Origin: Heliocidaris erythrogramma
Taxonomy: Eukaryota; Echinodermata; Echinoidea; Camarodonta; Echinometridae
NCBI GenBank assembly: GCA_025617745.1
Contig: CM046853.1
Location: 5,576,873-5,640,872 of the forward strand
Direction: 5' to 3'
DNA: 64,000 nt
Shown: in pieces, positions 35,105 to 49,309 of the stretch
Position numbering within the stretch: position 1 is the first letter of the stretch
How the letters are laid out: each line of letters opens with the position of its first letter
Position numbers and translations under genes: made by a program
The notes under the pieces: model-generated
What the model saw: only the letters and a program-made list of their open reading frames with translations
Told to the model about the DNA's origin: nothing
Databases searched by the model: none

Positions 35105-35670
35105 GGAAGAGAGAACGGGTAGAAGAAGAGAGAGAGAGAGCAAAGGTTAGCGGAGAGAGAGAGGTAGAGAGATGAGAGAGATGAGGAAGAGAAGAAAAAG
35201 CAGAGGAGTGTATGCAAGCAGAGAAAGGGAAGACAGAGAATGGAAAAGAAAAAGAGATAGAGAAACAGAGAAAGAGAGTGAGAAGAGAGAGCAAAGGTTA
35301 GCGGAGATAGAGAGGTAGAGAGATGAGAGAGATGAGGAAGAGAAGATTCCAGCAGAGAAAGGGAAGACGGAGAAGGGAAAAGAAAAGAGATAGAAAGACA
35401 TAGAAAGAGAGAGTGAGAAGAGAAAGAGAGAGTGAGAAGAGAGAGAGAGAGCAAAGGTTAGCGGAGAGAGAGAGGTAGAGAGATGAGAGAGATGAGGAAG
35501 AGAAGAAAAGCAGAGGAGTGTGCAGAGGAGTGTATGCAAGCAGAGAAATGGAGACGGAGAAGGGAAAAGAAAAAGAGAGAGAGAGAAACAGAGAAAGAGC
35601 GAGAGAGAGTGTGTGTGTGTGTGTGTGAAGGAGAGATGGAGAAAGAAGGAGAGATTAAAAGAAAAGAGCT
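35105..35670 (+). repeat. Purine satellite with 155-bp higher-order unit
   Basis: GAGA sequence in which GCAAAGGTTAGCGGAGA recurs at about 35140, 35292 and 35452, each followed by the same GGTAGAGAGATGAGAGAGAT block. The unit is 152-160 bp. A GT run lies at 35609-35627. The long frames on both strands are artefacts. Confidence 0.8.
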
Positions 35671-38562
35671 GAGAGAGGGGATAAGAAATGGAGTAAAAAT
35701 TAATATGATAATGCATAAAAATAGCCAAGAAATACATTTGCATACAGAAGTAAAAATAGAGAATATAGACTATATGTCCAAATAAATATGATAACCCATT
35801 GTGCTATCTTGAATTGTATGTGTTGCAGTGTGTTACTTCTGAGAAAAGGAATTGATTTTCCCCTCCATCATTAGAATACAAATGTACTGATTTCTCTCTG
35901 CAGTTGCTGGAGGGTTAGAAACGATAGTCGTATTGATTTTTTTTTTGTTGAAAGAATTTATAGTGTAATAAATAGCTCTGTGAAATTGCTCATACATGTA
36001 TGTGAAATGAACCTAGAAGGAAATGTATCCATTGTCTAGTTATTGTTTTGTATGTAAGTACTGTGTGAAAATTTAAACTACTGAGTATAAAATGCAATTA
36101 ACCTGCATTCCCCCCAAATATTTCATCTTTTTTCCAATGGTACATTTTTTTAAACATGTTATATTTCATTGTCCTATTCTCATATTGTGCTTTATATAGT
36201 GAGGTATCTGTGCCTTCTTCTGTGAGGTGATAAAGCAGTGTGTTTCTAAAAAAGCAGAAGGAATTGATTGGTTGTTCCAGCCCACAAACAATATGTTTGC
36301 TGTAAGCATGTGTTGATGCCACACTCCCCTGTAGGCCAGTGGATAGGTGTTGATTTACGTTTGTAGAGAACACAGCAACATTTGACGTCATTACTAGGCC
36401 CATTTCCTCCTTTACCCTTTCCACACCTAATTCTATATACAGTTAACTGTAGGCAACAAAAAGCAAAAAGTATTGTCGTCATAAGCCCTTTGGTGTGAGG
36501 TTTGTTTTTAGATCTTTCAAAAAAGATTCGTTTTTGACGGCTTATTTAACAGATTAGTGGTTTGTTCTTCATTGCTGGTTGATTTTCTGTGACGTCTATG
36601 CCATGTAATTCTGAGATTTGATCTCATGAAATGCATGTCTGGGATTATTTTTGGAAATTGGGAAGTTGTACGATGACATGTGCTGTTCTAGATTTGGGGA
36701 GAAGTGATGTGCATATGATGGTGGGCTTGTGGGGTTTGTCACTTTTTACATCAACATTGGGGTGATTAGCTGCAGAAAAAAATTGGTTTGATCATCACTC
36801 GGAGAAAATTGCATGGGCCTATTCACATCGGGGAAGATATGTAATATACATGCATCATTTAGTTTGATGAGTAAGTAATAATAGCACAGTAACAAAGAAA
36901 ATGTCAGGGATTTTTCACTCTTGATAATGGAAAATAATTATTGGTCTGTTGTGTGAATAGTGTAAAGGGATTTAATCTTGTGTTTCATGTTAGTAGTGTT
37001 GTGCTGATCACTCTTGCTTTCAACAGTTGTAACAGAAGAAGAAGATTCAAATCTCTTTTTCTGTGTGTATTGGCTCGTAGGCAAAAATATATCCTTAATT
37101 TACTTTATACAGTCTTATAAGATTAGTGGATTCCTGCACATGTGTATGTACAGCACCATTAAAATGTCCTGAATGGAAACCAAAGTGAGATAGATTAGAT
37201 AGTTCAAGATACTTTTACGGTAGTATTCTTCAACTCTCTTCATTTCTCGCCTCCTTTTCAACTGACCTGTCCATCTTTACACATTAAACCCCCTTCTCTC
37301 TAGCCTCTGTTTGCTTACCTAGCGATATTAGACACTCCCTGGGAAGGACTTAGGTGAACTGATGAGCAAAGAAATCTGAATCGAAAGTGTTTGCAGATGA
37401 TCTGGTTTACAGCCCCCAAAGTAGCTATCTGGTCCGCGTACTTCTCACGTCTCCCTCTTCAAATAAATGGTGGAAGGAGCCTGAGGGGGTGTGTGACCAT
37501 TTTCATAAGAGACAAGTTGCTAGGATTATCAGGAATGCATGATTGCATACTTTCCATTTTGGTGGAGAAAAAAAAAACACCTTATGTGTAGAATATTCTT
37601 TTCATTTTTGCGTGATCTCTCCGGATATATGTGATATGCAAAAATCAAGGAAGCACCTCTTTGGTGTAGTTTAAGCATGATCATTCAAATGTTAGCTTAA
37701 CAGCATTGTGTTTAAGTCAGAAAGAATGCCAAGATGTACTTCTTTCATTCAAATGTTTTGTGAGAAATTTATACCAAGCCATGTATTTTAAGGATACAAC
37801 AGACAAAAGAAGAAGTCTATTCATTGCACTCTCTAGTGTATGTTTGTTGGTTCAAGACTTTGTTGTCATAAGAAGTTCTTGCTCTGATGGTATCAGTGAC
37901 AAAAATAGGTATTATTAAATTGAACTTGCAAAAATCATAGATGATTAAAAAAAAAAAAAAGATGTGATATTTAAAAGTAATGTTATTGGTCGGATTTCAT
38001 CTCCATATATCACTTGGTATGGTTGGAAATATAGAGTGTAGATTACATGTGAATAAGTGAATGTGCCCAATTAATGACCCTCATTGTATTAGATCAGCAT
38101 GGGGGTAGGCCTATGGAAAGCAAAAAGTGCAGGTGGGGTATTTGAACTCGGGCACATAGTTCAAAGTATAGATAATGACAGATCTGGATCATGTTGTAGA
38201 CACCAAAAAGAATCATCAAATTGAGAGAGAGGGAGGGATATGCGTGCACAGTTTTACTCCTACTTCTATTAGGAGATCTCTCATCTGAAAGAAATTTTGC
38301 ACCATAAGGATTTTTTTTCCTCATAGTGCAGCCACAGGCAAGGTTAGCTATCTGCCTGTGAAGGACTAAGCTATGTTTATTGTAGGACCTTTGAGTATCA
38401 CAAGGCCTGGATCGATAGATAGTTGTTACTCAACTGATTGTCTGTAAAACAAACAGGAGATGATACTCTCGTCACAGATGAAGAGAGAGTGGGGAAGCAT
38501 ATTGCAATCTGGGAGAGAGAGAAAGGATTAGACATAGAGAGAGAGACAGACAGACAGACAAA

Positions 38563-38594
<32 letters not shown>

Positions 38595-40297
38595 AAGAGA
38601 GCAGGATATTAAGTGAATATGAACTGGAAGTGTATACAAAGAGTGGAAGTAGAAAGCCTCGTGACAGGGAAAGGAATGTTCAGATGTTTTTAAATTAGAA
38701 GTGTTCAAGGTTTAAAAATTATTCATGAAGATAATCTTCACATCAAGTAACTTTATATATTTATCTTCATTTTCTTCAGAAGAAATAAATCACCCATGAA
38801 AAGATGAGCAATTTTTTTTTTTACATTAGCAAAGATAACAGATCAATGTATGCCGTATCGTGGTGGGCTTTTTACTAGGAGTAAGACCTCTTGATAGAGG
38901 TCAACTTCAAGTGTTATGGAAAGCCTTCAGCCTGTTTGGAAGAATAACAGATGATACTATGAGAGGACGTATATCATCTCTTTCTGGAGGAAGATTGTAA
39001 GAAATTGGAAGACAGTGTAGAGACGATGAATGTCACTGACTTATAGAATTTAGAGGAGCAACAAAGACAGAAGGTTCCATGAGATGGAGATTTGCCCTGT
39101 GTGTTATTAATCTGGTGATGGGATTTAAAATGTTGAGATGATAAACAATTACCTGGGAGAAACATTAGAAGATATTGCAACAACTAAAAAGAGTGAATGC
39201 TTTGGAAGGACAGGAATAGATGGTGATAATATATTCTAATTCAAATTTTAAACTGGAGTTGAACAAGTACAACTATGCAGGTGGGCTGTGGAACATCTAT
39301 AATCTTGAAGTCATACAGGATAATTCAGAATGCTGAAGTAGTCAGAACAAATATTTGAAACTATTAAAAGATCCTTTCTACAGACCACAGCAAGTGCGCT
39401 GAGGATCTAAGAAAAACAGATTTTACTGTAACACCCAACAAACAAAGAGATAATGAGTTCAGAGAAGAGGAGGCAAGAATGGGGGGGGGGGGATAAAAGA
39501 CATCTTTGAAGAACATGACTCACATGGACATAGAGGAGTGTAGTAAGCAGCAGTGTAAGTTAACTGGAAGAGGAGCCAGGATGCACTTGATTCAGAGTTG
39601 AGAGATGATCACTTACCAATATAGTTGACGCTGCCTGTGTAATGGAACTGCTCTTATTCTGCTGACTCTTCTCATTGTCTCAATCATGCATCAAGAATTA
39701 AGAGTTGAGGTACATGAAGGGTATATGCCCCATTTCCTTATCACAAGATGACTACTAAGTTTTCACATTCTTGGCACATAATTCAATAAGCATCTCTGAA
39801 TCTTAAGTGGTTTCATTGTCTTTAAGAATTGAAATAGGTATTACTTCATTTGGCCTGTATATACGCTTCACTAAGCTTCTTTTCACTTGCTGTTATAAAA
39901 CTATGTTGAAGATGCTGAAGAATTCCTCTAGTGGACGATGGAATTTATAGGGGGAAAGAAGGAGAAGGAAAGAGCAAAACTGGCATTAGAACCCCAGTGG
40001 ACTTGAAGAAGGCTTAATCTCTTGAAAGTGCACTCACCGTAACTTTAAATTGGTGCGCATCTTAGGTTGCATGGGATAGATGACTGGTAAGATTTGACAT
40101 CTAGGATGCTAATATCTCCTTACAGCTGTCAAACCAGTCCCAAAATGAACCTTGGATATCCTCAAAATCTATAAGGATAATCAGTGAAAATCAGAACTAG
40201 TGAAAACATTCCAGAGGTTTTTGCCTTCCCTTCTTGTCACAGTTGTAGAATTCTTGTCAAGATTGTACCCAAAAGTACATCAAAATTTTGAGCATAA
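35671..40297. other. Non-coding stretch
   Basis: AT-rich, with A14 (37947-37960) and G12 (39481-39492) runs and the GAGA patch at 38515. Frames of 60-110 codons occur but none is recognisable or bounded by good splice sites. Confidence 0.45.
38515..38602 (+). repeat. GAGA/GACA microsatellite
   Basis: Mixed GAGA and CAGA repeats; frames on both strands here are low-complexity. Confidence 0.75.
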
Positions 40298-43198
40298 GGG
40301 CCATTCTCAAAAAAATGTGAAAAGTGCGATTTTCATGTCGCCAGCATGTTCATACAGTTTAAATCGCTAATTTGTCCCTTGGAAATCAACTTTTTTTGTT
40401 TAATTCATCCTAGAGGCTTGACCTCTATATCAATAGTAGGCCTGGGAATAATATTCGAATAGTTTACCGCCGATCGGTAATCGAATACCACTTTTCTCAC
40501 TATTCGAATATTCGTCCAATGATGAATAGTGATTTGGACATTTGATTACCTAAAGCATCATGACAAAAATGATCTTTATAACATCAGAAAATACTGCATA
40601 ACAGATGATAAGCACATATAAGGCATAAAGATACATTTTACTTGCTAGAATAATACAACAGAGGTACAAAATGTGCCATGAAAAGTTTTTTCAAATATAC
40701 GAGAATAAAAGAGTTATGGCGTCACTTCGACGATGAAACACACAAGCCGGTCACCCAGTACGATCACGGCCTAGCTCGCTAGCAGAGCTCTACGCCTGTG
40801 TATTGTTGCTAGCTAGTTCAGCTCCGATATGGGGTAAGATGAATGTAATTCTTCAAATATGAAAGATCGTTGCAAAATAAAAATCGTCACTTTACAGTAA
40901 TCCTGTGTTATAGCTGTGACTGTCTCTGATATTATTTGTTTTAAATGTTTTGATAGTCTTTGTGATCCTATTTCGTCTCGGAAACATATGTGGATAGCTG
41001 CTTTGCTTGTGTTGGCGCATGCGCAATGTGGCTTGAATGTCGAGGTGTACGATAAACTTAAGAATGAAAAAGAAATATTCGAATTATTAGAATACCTGTT
41101 TGCTTGAATATTCGAATAGTGAAAATGGTATTCGTCCCAGGCCTAATCAATGGAGCTATCAGGACACCCAGGTTAATATTAGAAATACAAGCAGAAGTTT
41201 GATATCACCTTAAAAACCCCATGTCGCCAGGAAAGAAGAGCTCATATAACAAGTTCTTACTCGTTAACATATCATTCAAATTAAGTCTTTTGTACATCAT
41301 TCCATTGATCCTTTAAGTGCCTTAATGAGAAATAATATTACATAACAATATGAGGATTTCATATTTCTCTTGGGGCTCATTTGGACCATGTCGCCAAATC
41401 GCAGTCAGATACGTTACCCTCTTTTGTGACTCCTCAGAGAAGGTCAAAGTAACGGCCGCATAGCAGTGTAGTTGAACGAGTTCAACAGAATCAACCTCAA
41501 GCATAAATGGCACCATGATATATTCAATGAATCTCTTGTTACAAAATTATATACAGATCCAACCACTTGGAAAACTACTGTTACGATGAGCTAATATCAG
41601 ATATGTCACTTCAACTTTGTTTCATTAACCCGTTGCCAACTGGAACCAGTTGGTCCCTGTACAAAGCCTATGGGAATTACAGAATTCAGTATTCAACGGG
41701 TTAAGAAAAAAGTGTGCTGTAAATTAACGCAAGGCTCAGGTACTTTTTAATACTTATGATGTTTAATCACACACCGGAAATTACATAAGAAAATTATTAT
41801 TTTTCTGAAAATAGTGTGTGAAGAAACGGCACATCAGATACGTTACAATCAAATACGTTACTGATTGAATGTATCAGGCAGCATGATCAATGCAAAGCGC
41901 TTTGGCGAACATATTTTACTTTTCGGACCGCGTGCTCTACTTTTGTAAGAATAGCGGCTTAATACCTGTTGATCTGTGTGCTCTTATTGCCAAATATAGC
42001 TACGGCAACGTATCTGATCAGATCAGATTAGCAATGTTTCTGACAAGATATTTATTTCTCATTTTATAGCCCATATCTACAAATATGTATATCTATATAT
42101 CATGTAATTATTAATAATGAAATTTTAACATCTTCTGCAGACACATTCCCTATCTTCTCTCTCGATCCTTTCATTTTTCATCAATTCTTTTCTGATCAGG
42201 GTGGTAACGTATCTGATGAGATAATTATGTATTGCTCATTTGTCATTTATAATTTTCTTGTGACATTATTTATTACAGGAACAATAAGAAATGAAATTTA
42301 TGCGTATTATTTTTATAAAAATCTTCTTCAACTTCATTTTTACCGTCTTCCGTAACTGCAAATTTCAGAACTATCTCAGAAAAAACACATTGTAGTTTTG
42401 TGTATTATTGTTATATTCGTATTTTACATATATCTCAATGTTATAGAAGTATCTAATCACTTATCTATGTAAAGATCGTTCTTCACAGATAGAAGTTTGT
42501 TGATTTTACAAATGCAGTCATATTTTGATATTCTACAAGTCAGAATGCATTTATTGGTGCTGGGTCTGTTGCTGCATATACTAACGGTACTTGTGATGTG
42601 TCAAATATGTTACCATGCACCGTTCTTCTTTGCATCCAGAATTTATTTAATCTGGCAGAGATGTTACGTGTCATTTGTTTTTTATCACAAGTGTAATACC
42701 TATTCATAACGTTTCATACATAATCAATGAGATATACTGATAATATGAAACTACAAATAGAAACTCAATTTAGGGTTACATATTTCAAGCAGAAATATAT
42801 ATATGTTTTTGCTTTGTATTTAACCTTCACTTTATAAATCACAATCATTTTTATTACAGAAAAGATCTAGGTTGACTCCAAAATGTTTGTACATATTCAA
42901 GCTTGTAGTTTTACATAAGTTTTGACATTTTTATGCAAGAATTAAGCAGACTATCAGAGTTTTCTAAGATACTACCTATTGTAACGTATCTGTGATTTCG
43001 CTTCAAAATGTGAAAAAGGGTCACTGAGTTTGGAAATATTTCTTGAAAAAATGTGGGTAGCCAAAAATCACCTGTTGACTGTTTTGTATTCTTAAGGGAT
43101 TAAATTTTCTGAATTCATAAGAATTTAATGAAATCTTTGATATTCAAATTTTGTCATTTTTACAAACTCTTATTGCACACTTTTTCAGAGAATGGCCC
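40298..43198. mobile_element. 2.9-kb TIR element with CAGATACGTTAC motifs
   Basis: The left end GGGCCATTCTCAAAAAAATG and the right end, read inverted, GGGCCATTCTCTGAAAAAGT match over the outer 11 bases and loosely beyond. ATAA lies directly outside both ends (40294-40297 and 43199-43202), a candidate target duplication. The interior has CATGTCGCCA three times on its left side and CAGATACGTTAC or its complement at 41406, 41835, 42005 (one mismatch), 42204 and 42981, with a weaker copy near 41851. No transposase frame was found. A hAT-like MITE has inserted at 40437. Confidence 0.55.
40437..41145. mobile_element. 709-bp hAT-like non-autonomous element
   Basis: TIRs start TAGGCCTGGGA on both ends, with ATTCGAATA-type strings inside. 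The flanks ATCAATAG (40429-40436) and ATCAATGG (41146-41153) match at seven of eight bases, the target length of hAT transposons. The middle third (40680-40830) is CpG-rich and does not look like the TIR-proximal DNA. The 63-codon frame inside (40916-41107) is not recognisable. Confidence 0.7.
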
Positions 43199-46100
43199 AT
43201 AAATCACGCATTCTAAATATATGATTATAATTATATGCTACCGTAGAAATTTTCAAAAAGATATTGCCTTATTTCAACATTTATCAATAGAAAACAAATG
43301 AGAAAAGAAAAAATAATGGACAAAAAATAAACTCAGATGCAATTTTCAATAATTCTTATGCATAAAGTTGGGTATAGGAATAATGTTTGGTTTTTTAAGA
43401 AATGGTAATAAATTTCCGACAAGTTTTATACACAATATTTTGTGAACTAATAGACATTTGAAAGGTAAGCAATGATCACATTTTGGTAAAATTTTTATGA
43501 GAGCTAAACTCCTTGGCACAGTAAGAGTTAAGTTGATCTAGTATTCTCGGAAGGCTTCATTATACTGCAATGCACAATTTTTAATTGTTATCTTGAGTAG
43601 ATGTGAAACAACTTTTGGTCACATATTTTATAAAGGAGTTGTTTTGCCATAGTATAATGTGTGTTACAATACTGCATGTATTGGTTGGTGAATGGATAGT
43701 TTACTCATTTATCTATCTATCATTTATCATTCATCTATCTATCTATCTGTCAATTGATCGATCAATCTATCAATCGGTCTATCTCCTACATGTATATCTT
43801 GGGCCACATAAAGCTGATGCTGATATTTTGTATATCTCATGCCCTGTGAGACATGTATACACTTACAAAATGAATTATTCATTAAGGTTGACAAATGATT
43901 CCAGGGTGTCATTGCTCCAATAAACAGGGAGGGCAGCAGGTCAAGTATTGAAAGAATTAGACTTCACTACATCAGCATGAGAACATGTCATATCACAAAC
44001 CGTATTGCCAATTTGACGTTCACAAGACTATGAAACTGAAGTACAGTTTGCTTCATGGTGATTTCTCATACATATTAAATCAGCAACCAATCCACTCTAT
44101 TTTCTGATGTATTTCTGCACAAATGTCTTAACTTTTTTTTCTCCAACTCTTCCTCTAGTAATATGATCAATCTCTGATGAGTGATGACAGAGAGAGGCGA
44201 GCACCTGTCTGCTGGGTGCATTTGAATTCACCAAATCAACTTTGCTGAGTCCCTCTTCTGATCTTTCAATCTATCCAATATTTCAGATACAGCTCACTTA
44301 CATGCAGCTGTATGATACATGATCAGGTTAACCATCCTAAATCTGATTGTTTCCACTCAATTTTTCATGCATTGCAAATGAGATTATTGGAGTGTTCTGT
44401 GAAGAAACCTGATTCCTGACAGCTTGACAAGTAGATGGATTTATCTAATGTTCTTGAGACAAACAGTGTCTTTCTTTGAATTGTATATTTTCATTGTTTG
44501 ACAAGCTGGAGACAAAGCTGTCACTCTTCTTCTTTTTTTTGTTTTTGAAGACATTTTAAAAAACAAATCTTGTTAAAACCTTCTAAAGAATGATGTCACT
44601 ACAATATTTTTTTGACAAGAGTAGAAAACTCTGTATGTCTTCAGGATGAATAAGCGAATATTGCCTTGCCTACAATCATAAGAATATTTTATTTTGTATT
44701 GTTTCTTTTGTATCTCCTCTCCTCATATCCAGAAAAGAGAAAAATACTGTCTGCTTTTAGTGTACGCTGTATCTTTAACTGAATTCTCTTAATCCTTGCT
44801 GTACCACAAAGTTTACAAACACATTTAGAAAGTACAGTTTTGATAAACCTGATTTGAATTTTATGATTAAGATAGGTAAGCTTCTTTCACTTCAAAAATT
44901 CAATATGATGATTTGGGCAGCATAAAATATCACTGAAAGGGTTATAACTAATGAATATCTTTAAAAGTAAAAAAATTGTTCACAAATCCATTATGGGTCG
45001 ATACGTTTTTCAACTAACAATTATTGATAATGCAGTGATTTTTTTTAGATGCCAGTATAGTGATCCAAGTAGGTTCTTTCATTGTAAATGGATGTCTTGA
45101 TTAAAAACTGCAATCTTCAGAATCATCAAAAGGGTTGCAAATACAGCATGGTTTTATCTAAATGTATGTATATTGTAGTATTATTCAGGCCATCTATCCT
45201 TATGAGACAGAGTAACTTGTCATATTAAAAACAGATCAATTAAAATTGGGTCCCATGTCAATGACATATTCATTAGATCTCTTGTGATTTATGAAAAGTC
45301 AATAAAGAGAATAATCTTTGCACACGAACAAGAGCACCCATTATCATAGTAAATAGATATTTGCCATGTACTGTGGGTGGGTTTGAAGAGAGGACATATG
45401 AGTGACATCTTAATTACCTTCGATTCCAGATCGATTAAAATTGCTTGTTATGAACTGTCTTCAGCCTGGTAGGAGAAGACGCTTAAAGCATTTTAGATCT
45501 TCAGATATTACTAAATCAATATGTTTTGCTTAGAGAGCATCAGATGCTTGATTTCTGCTCTGTACATGTATTTACATTAAACCAACAATGTTAAGCCAAC
45601 AATGTTTATAATATTAGTTTTTCAAACTCTCATAGGTTGTGATTTGCACTTAATAGAAAGCATGCCCTAAAACTTTTACAATCTTCAATTAAAAGCAAAC
45701 TACTGAAATGGTATAGTGATGAAACTGACAACTTAATTTTGACAGCTGACCCCATTCCATTTGAAAGAATCGGAGCCCTTGAAAAAGCTCTGGGTTTTTT
45801 CCTCTTGAACCATGTGAACACATTACATGGGCATATTCAAATTATGTTACAGAGAGGTGGCCATGCATTATACTTTGTTTACCATAAGCATAGGAGGCGG
45901 GGGGGGGGTGCAGCCAACAACCACCTCATATTCGGGGAAATGACGACAGCCCACCCCGCTTGTGGGCTTTACTGTAACAATAGTTGTGTAATATTTGAGT
46001 TGTACATGTTTTAGATTGTACAGGCATTGTTCAACAATCAGCCTCTATCTATTTCTTCCTCTTTACTTTATCCATTTTCTATCTACCTGATTGTTATTCA

Positions 46101-46574
46101 ATATCCCTCTCCTTTTCTTTAACTTTTCACTTTTACTGTCATTATTCTATCTGGTCTGGTTTGTGTGTTTAAACATTTCTGTTTTACAGGATAGAGTGAA
46201 ATAAAATGCATGAAGATGACAAAGTATTTTGAAATTTCAATGGCAGCCTGCTATATTTACATAGGCATTACTAGTTTATATTTGGTAGTTGCAGTTAGCT
46301 ACATAATAACAGTCTCGTAATTCTTCTTAGCCCAAACAGATTTATGTAGTGAGGTTGATAGTTTGGATAGATATAGGTTAGATGAATCTAAAAATATACC
46401 AAGTGAGATTGATCTGATTGAAGTAATCCATCGTCTCAACCTAATCGATATGATTTTCTTGAAAGTGTCTCGGTATTTATTCAATCTAGTTGCTCAGCCT
46501 GTTGAGAGATATATGACTGTTTTTTGATGTCCTTTCCTTCTTCTTAGCAATGATATTTAGTGTTTTTGACATCT
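43199..46574. other. Non-coding stretch
   Basis: AT-rich with the ATCT repeat at 43690. A 91-codon frame at 45739-46014 is unrecognised and runs across a G9 run. Confidence 0.45.
43690..43790 (+). repeat. ATCT microsatellite
   Basis: ATCT tetranucleotides with ATCA, TGAT and CGAT variants. Confidence 0.7.
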
Positions 46575-47020
46575 TGATTAAAGGGCAATCCAAACTTTGT
46601 AAAAAGCTGATTTGTTTGAAAGGAGAAAAATAAGAGAAACAGGATGGTGAAAATTTGAAAGAAATCAGACAAAGAATTAAAAAGTTATGAATGTTTGAAA
46701 AATGATTTGGTGAATCGATTGTGACGTATTCATGGTCAACTCTCCCATTTGTCATACCATATACTAAAATATCATTAAGTTCTGGTTTTCTTCTTAGTGC
46801 ACTTTCCCTCGCAGCAGTAATATTGTAGATAACATATTGTTATAGGTCTTCCAAAAAGAAAAATATTCTACTGAGTTATACATTTTAAAAAAAAGTCAAT
46901 TTGTGTATTGGAACGAATGGGAAAGTTGAACACAGCTATATCACAGTGACCAAACCGATATGGCCAACTTTGATTTTAAAAATTATGACTTTCCTATTGC
47001 TTGTCCGATTTCTTTTAAAC
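46575..47020. repeat. Foldback element, right end incomplete
   Basis: GAAAGAAATCAGACAAAGAA near 46655 faces its diverged inverse near 46968-47010. GGTCAACTCTCCCATTTG (46734) faces an inverse at 46915. The left end AAAGGGCAATCCAAACTTTG has no visible partner on the right, so the element is truncated or the arms are unequal. Confidence 0.5.
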
Positions 47021-49309
47021 TTTCTTTTGTGCAATAAATAGTACTTGATGTGATGATAATTTACATGAAGTGTGCAGTATGACATTTATCAAGATGTGCT
47101 TCTTTCTATTTGCTTTTGTCAGTATCTATCATGGAGTATAGGTAGCTACATGTACCAGTAGGGTTTTGACATTGATTATACTACTCGCTCAAGTTTATTT
47201 TAAATAAGATTTTTATTGAACAACATGTTGACAGTGATATTATGATGTAGACATTATTTAGGCATTTAACTGTGTAGCTTATGGTTCTATCCCTTCGTGA
47301 GTCAGATAAGTTTAATGTGTGAGTAAGGTAGCTTGGTGAAACGCAATGGCGCATAAAGACGCGGGAAAGACGCAAGGACGAAAATTGCTCGTTTTGTTTG
47401 TGCTTCTAAAATTAAAATCAGTATGAGACATATCTGAATAAAAGTTTTCATATTACTTTGCTTAAACGTGTTCAACGAGGTAAATACCAATTTTACATCC
47501 TAATATTTTGGTTTTACCTCTATGAAATAAAATTTTGGTTTTGAATTATTCTGTGATATATGTCTTTCACTCCCCCCCCCCCCCGCACATTTTTTCCACG
47601 TCACAACGTTTTGCTAAGTTATCTAAATTGAGATGATATGCCAAAGCAGAATTTCATTTTTAGAGCAAACTGGTAGGGTATTAAGTCTTATTTGTCCTTA
47701 TAAAAACAAATTTGTTATATTACATTTAAGATCTCACCTACATAAGTTGTAAAGAAGAAACCCTTAAAGATGTGGAAAGACCAGTAACCTAACATGATCC
47801 ATACATATCAAGGATTAAAGCAATAAAAAAAAACCCAGCCGTGTTGAAGTGTTGTCTGTGAGGGTTCGCCGCCCACTCAAAGACCGCACAAACTAGACAA
47901 ATTGGTGCTATGTGTTTCCTAGCCAAGCGGAAATTACTCTTGGATATTCATTGCCTTGGAGGCTGCTAGGTTTCATCTGAAGAGGACCACACAATAATGG
48001 GTGTATTACGGCTATTGACTGAGCCATCTGTAATGTAACAAGTGGGCGTTGCCTTCATTACGATCTTGCTTGTTTCCTAATGGGTACCAGAGCTTGCTGT
48101 GTAAACATCAATGCTTGTTCAATGCCTGTATGATAACAGGAATGGTCTGTAGCCGTTGAATATTGCAATTTTAGAGTAGGGAGTAGTGGTGACATCTGAT
48201 ATCATAAATTGGTATATAATCATTCCTGCCTACACCTAAGATGGTGCTAAATGATTTTTGTTTACTTTTTTGTTGAAATCAATGGATAAATTTTATACCA
48301 CTACTGGAGCTGTAAAGTTTAGTATCCATGTTTTGATTTTTTTCCTGTCACTATACATCAGTGGTAGTATCAACCACTAAGAAGATCAAATATGTTTTGC
48401 TTGCCCACCTTCGTATTTGTTCATTTTTAATTTATTGCTTTAAAGCCACTGGTCAATACTTGTTGCCGAGGTAATAACAGTATTCAGTTCATTTTATCCT
48501 CAGGAAAAATGCTCTTTAAGCATTTAATTTTTTCATTGCTATTGTCAAAACATTATTTTGGTAGAGGTACATGACTTTTGTATAGGTATTGTCCTCCTTG
48601 AACCCAAATCAAATGAAATGCAAGTCTGTTACTCCAGATTACCTTGATAGAAACTGTTCAGTTGCACGTGTTCCTTCCTGAGATGCTCACCTATCCCTCC
48701 CCAAACTCAACACCCTACAAGCGACAGTACTTCTGTCTCTTGTAGATATGAAATAACCTGCAACTGAGCTTCTCTGCAGCACTATCTTCAGACCTACCAA
48801 GTCTCTTGCATTAGGCGTGACAGTCACGCATAAGGGCTCTTACTCACGCCCAAAAATCTCTTTCTCATGCCTGGCCTCACAGCCTATCTCCATATATATT
48901 ATACATACCATGTGCCGAGCACTTACCTGGCACTGATTCGCAGAAAATCTCACGCATTGCATGCTGATCTTTGACCTTGCCGTCTCTGTATCTTCTGCAT
49001 GCTCTCATACCTGTTCATACAAACAGTTTACATGGTACCTAATCACAGGTGGACCTCATTCTGTAGGCCTAGATACATAGTAATGTACAGCACTCTACCT
49101 CCAAAGTAGATGTTGAGTTAGTATCGTGCAAGGACTTATCTATGGGAAATAGCACCTGTACCATACTTTGAGATAAGGAAGCAAACCCCTCGTTTGTCTC
49201 TTACTACTATTTTGCTGCCCCTTCAACAGGTGGTTATAGGTCATGTGCCCCCCCCCCCCATGCACAGATGCCCAACAAAATGGACATACAATAGTCGTGT
49301 TAATAGAGA
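47021..49309. other. Non-coding stretch with one balanced-composition patch
   Basis: C13 run at 47572-47584 and a C run near 49249. The segment 47830-48130 has higher complexity than its surroundings but no open frame; it may be conserved non-coding DNA. Confidence 0.4.

Noticed and set aside
35020-35785. Frames up to 198 codons on the minus strand
   Set aside because: Low-complexity translations of the GAGA satellite.
40916-41107. 63-codon frame inside the hAT-like element
   Set aside because: No transposase motif, and it runs into the TIR.
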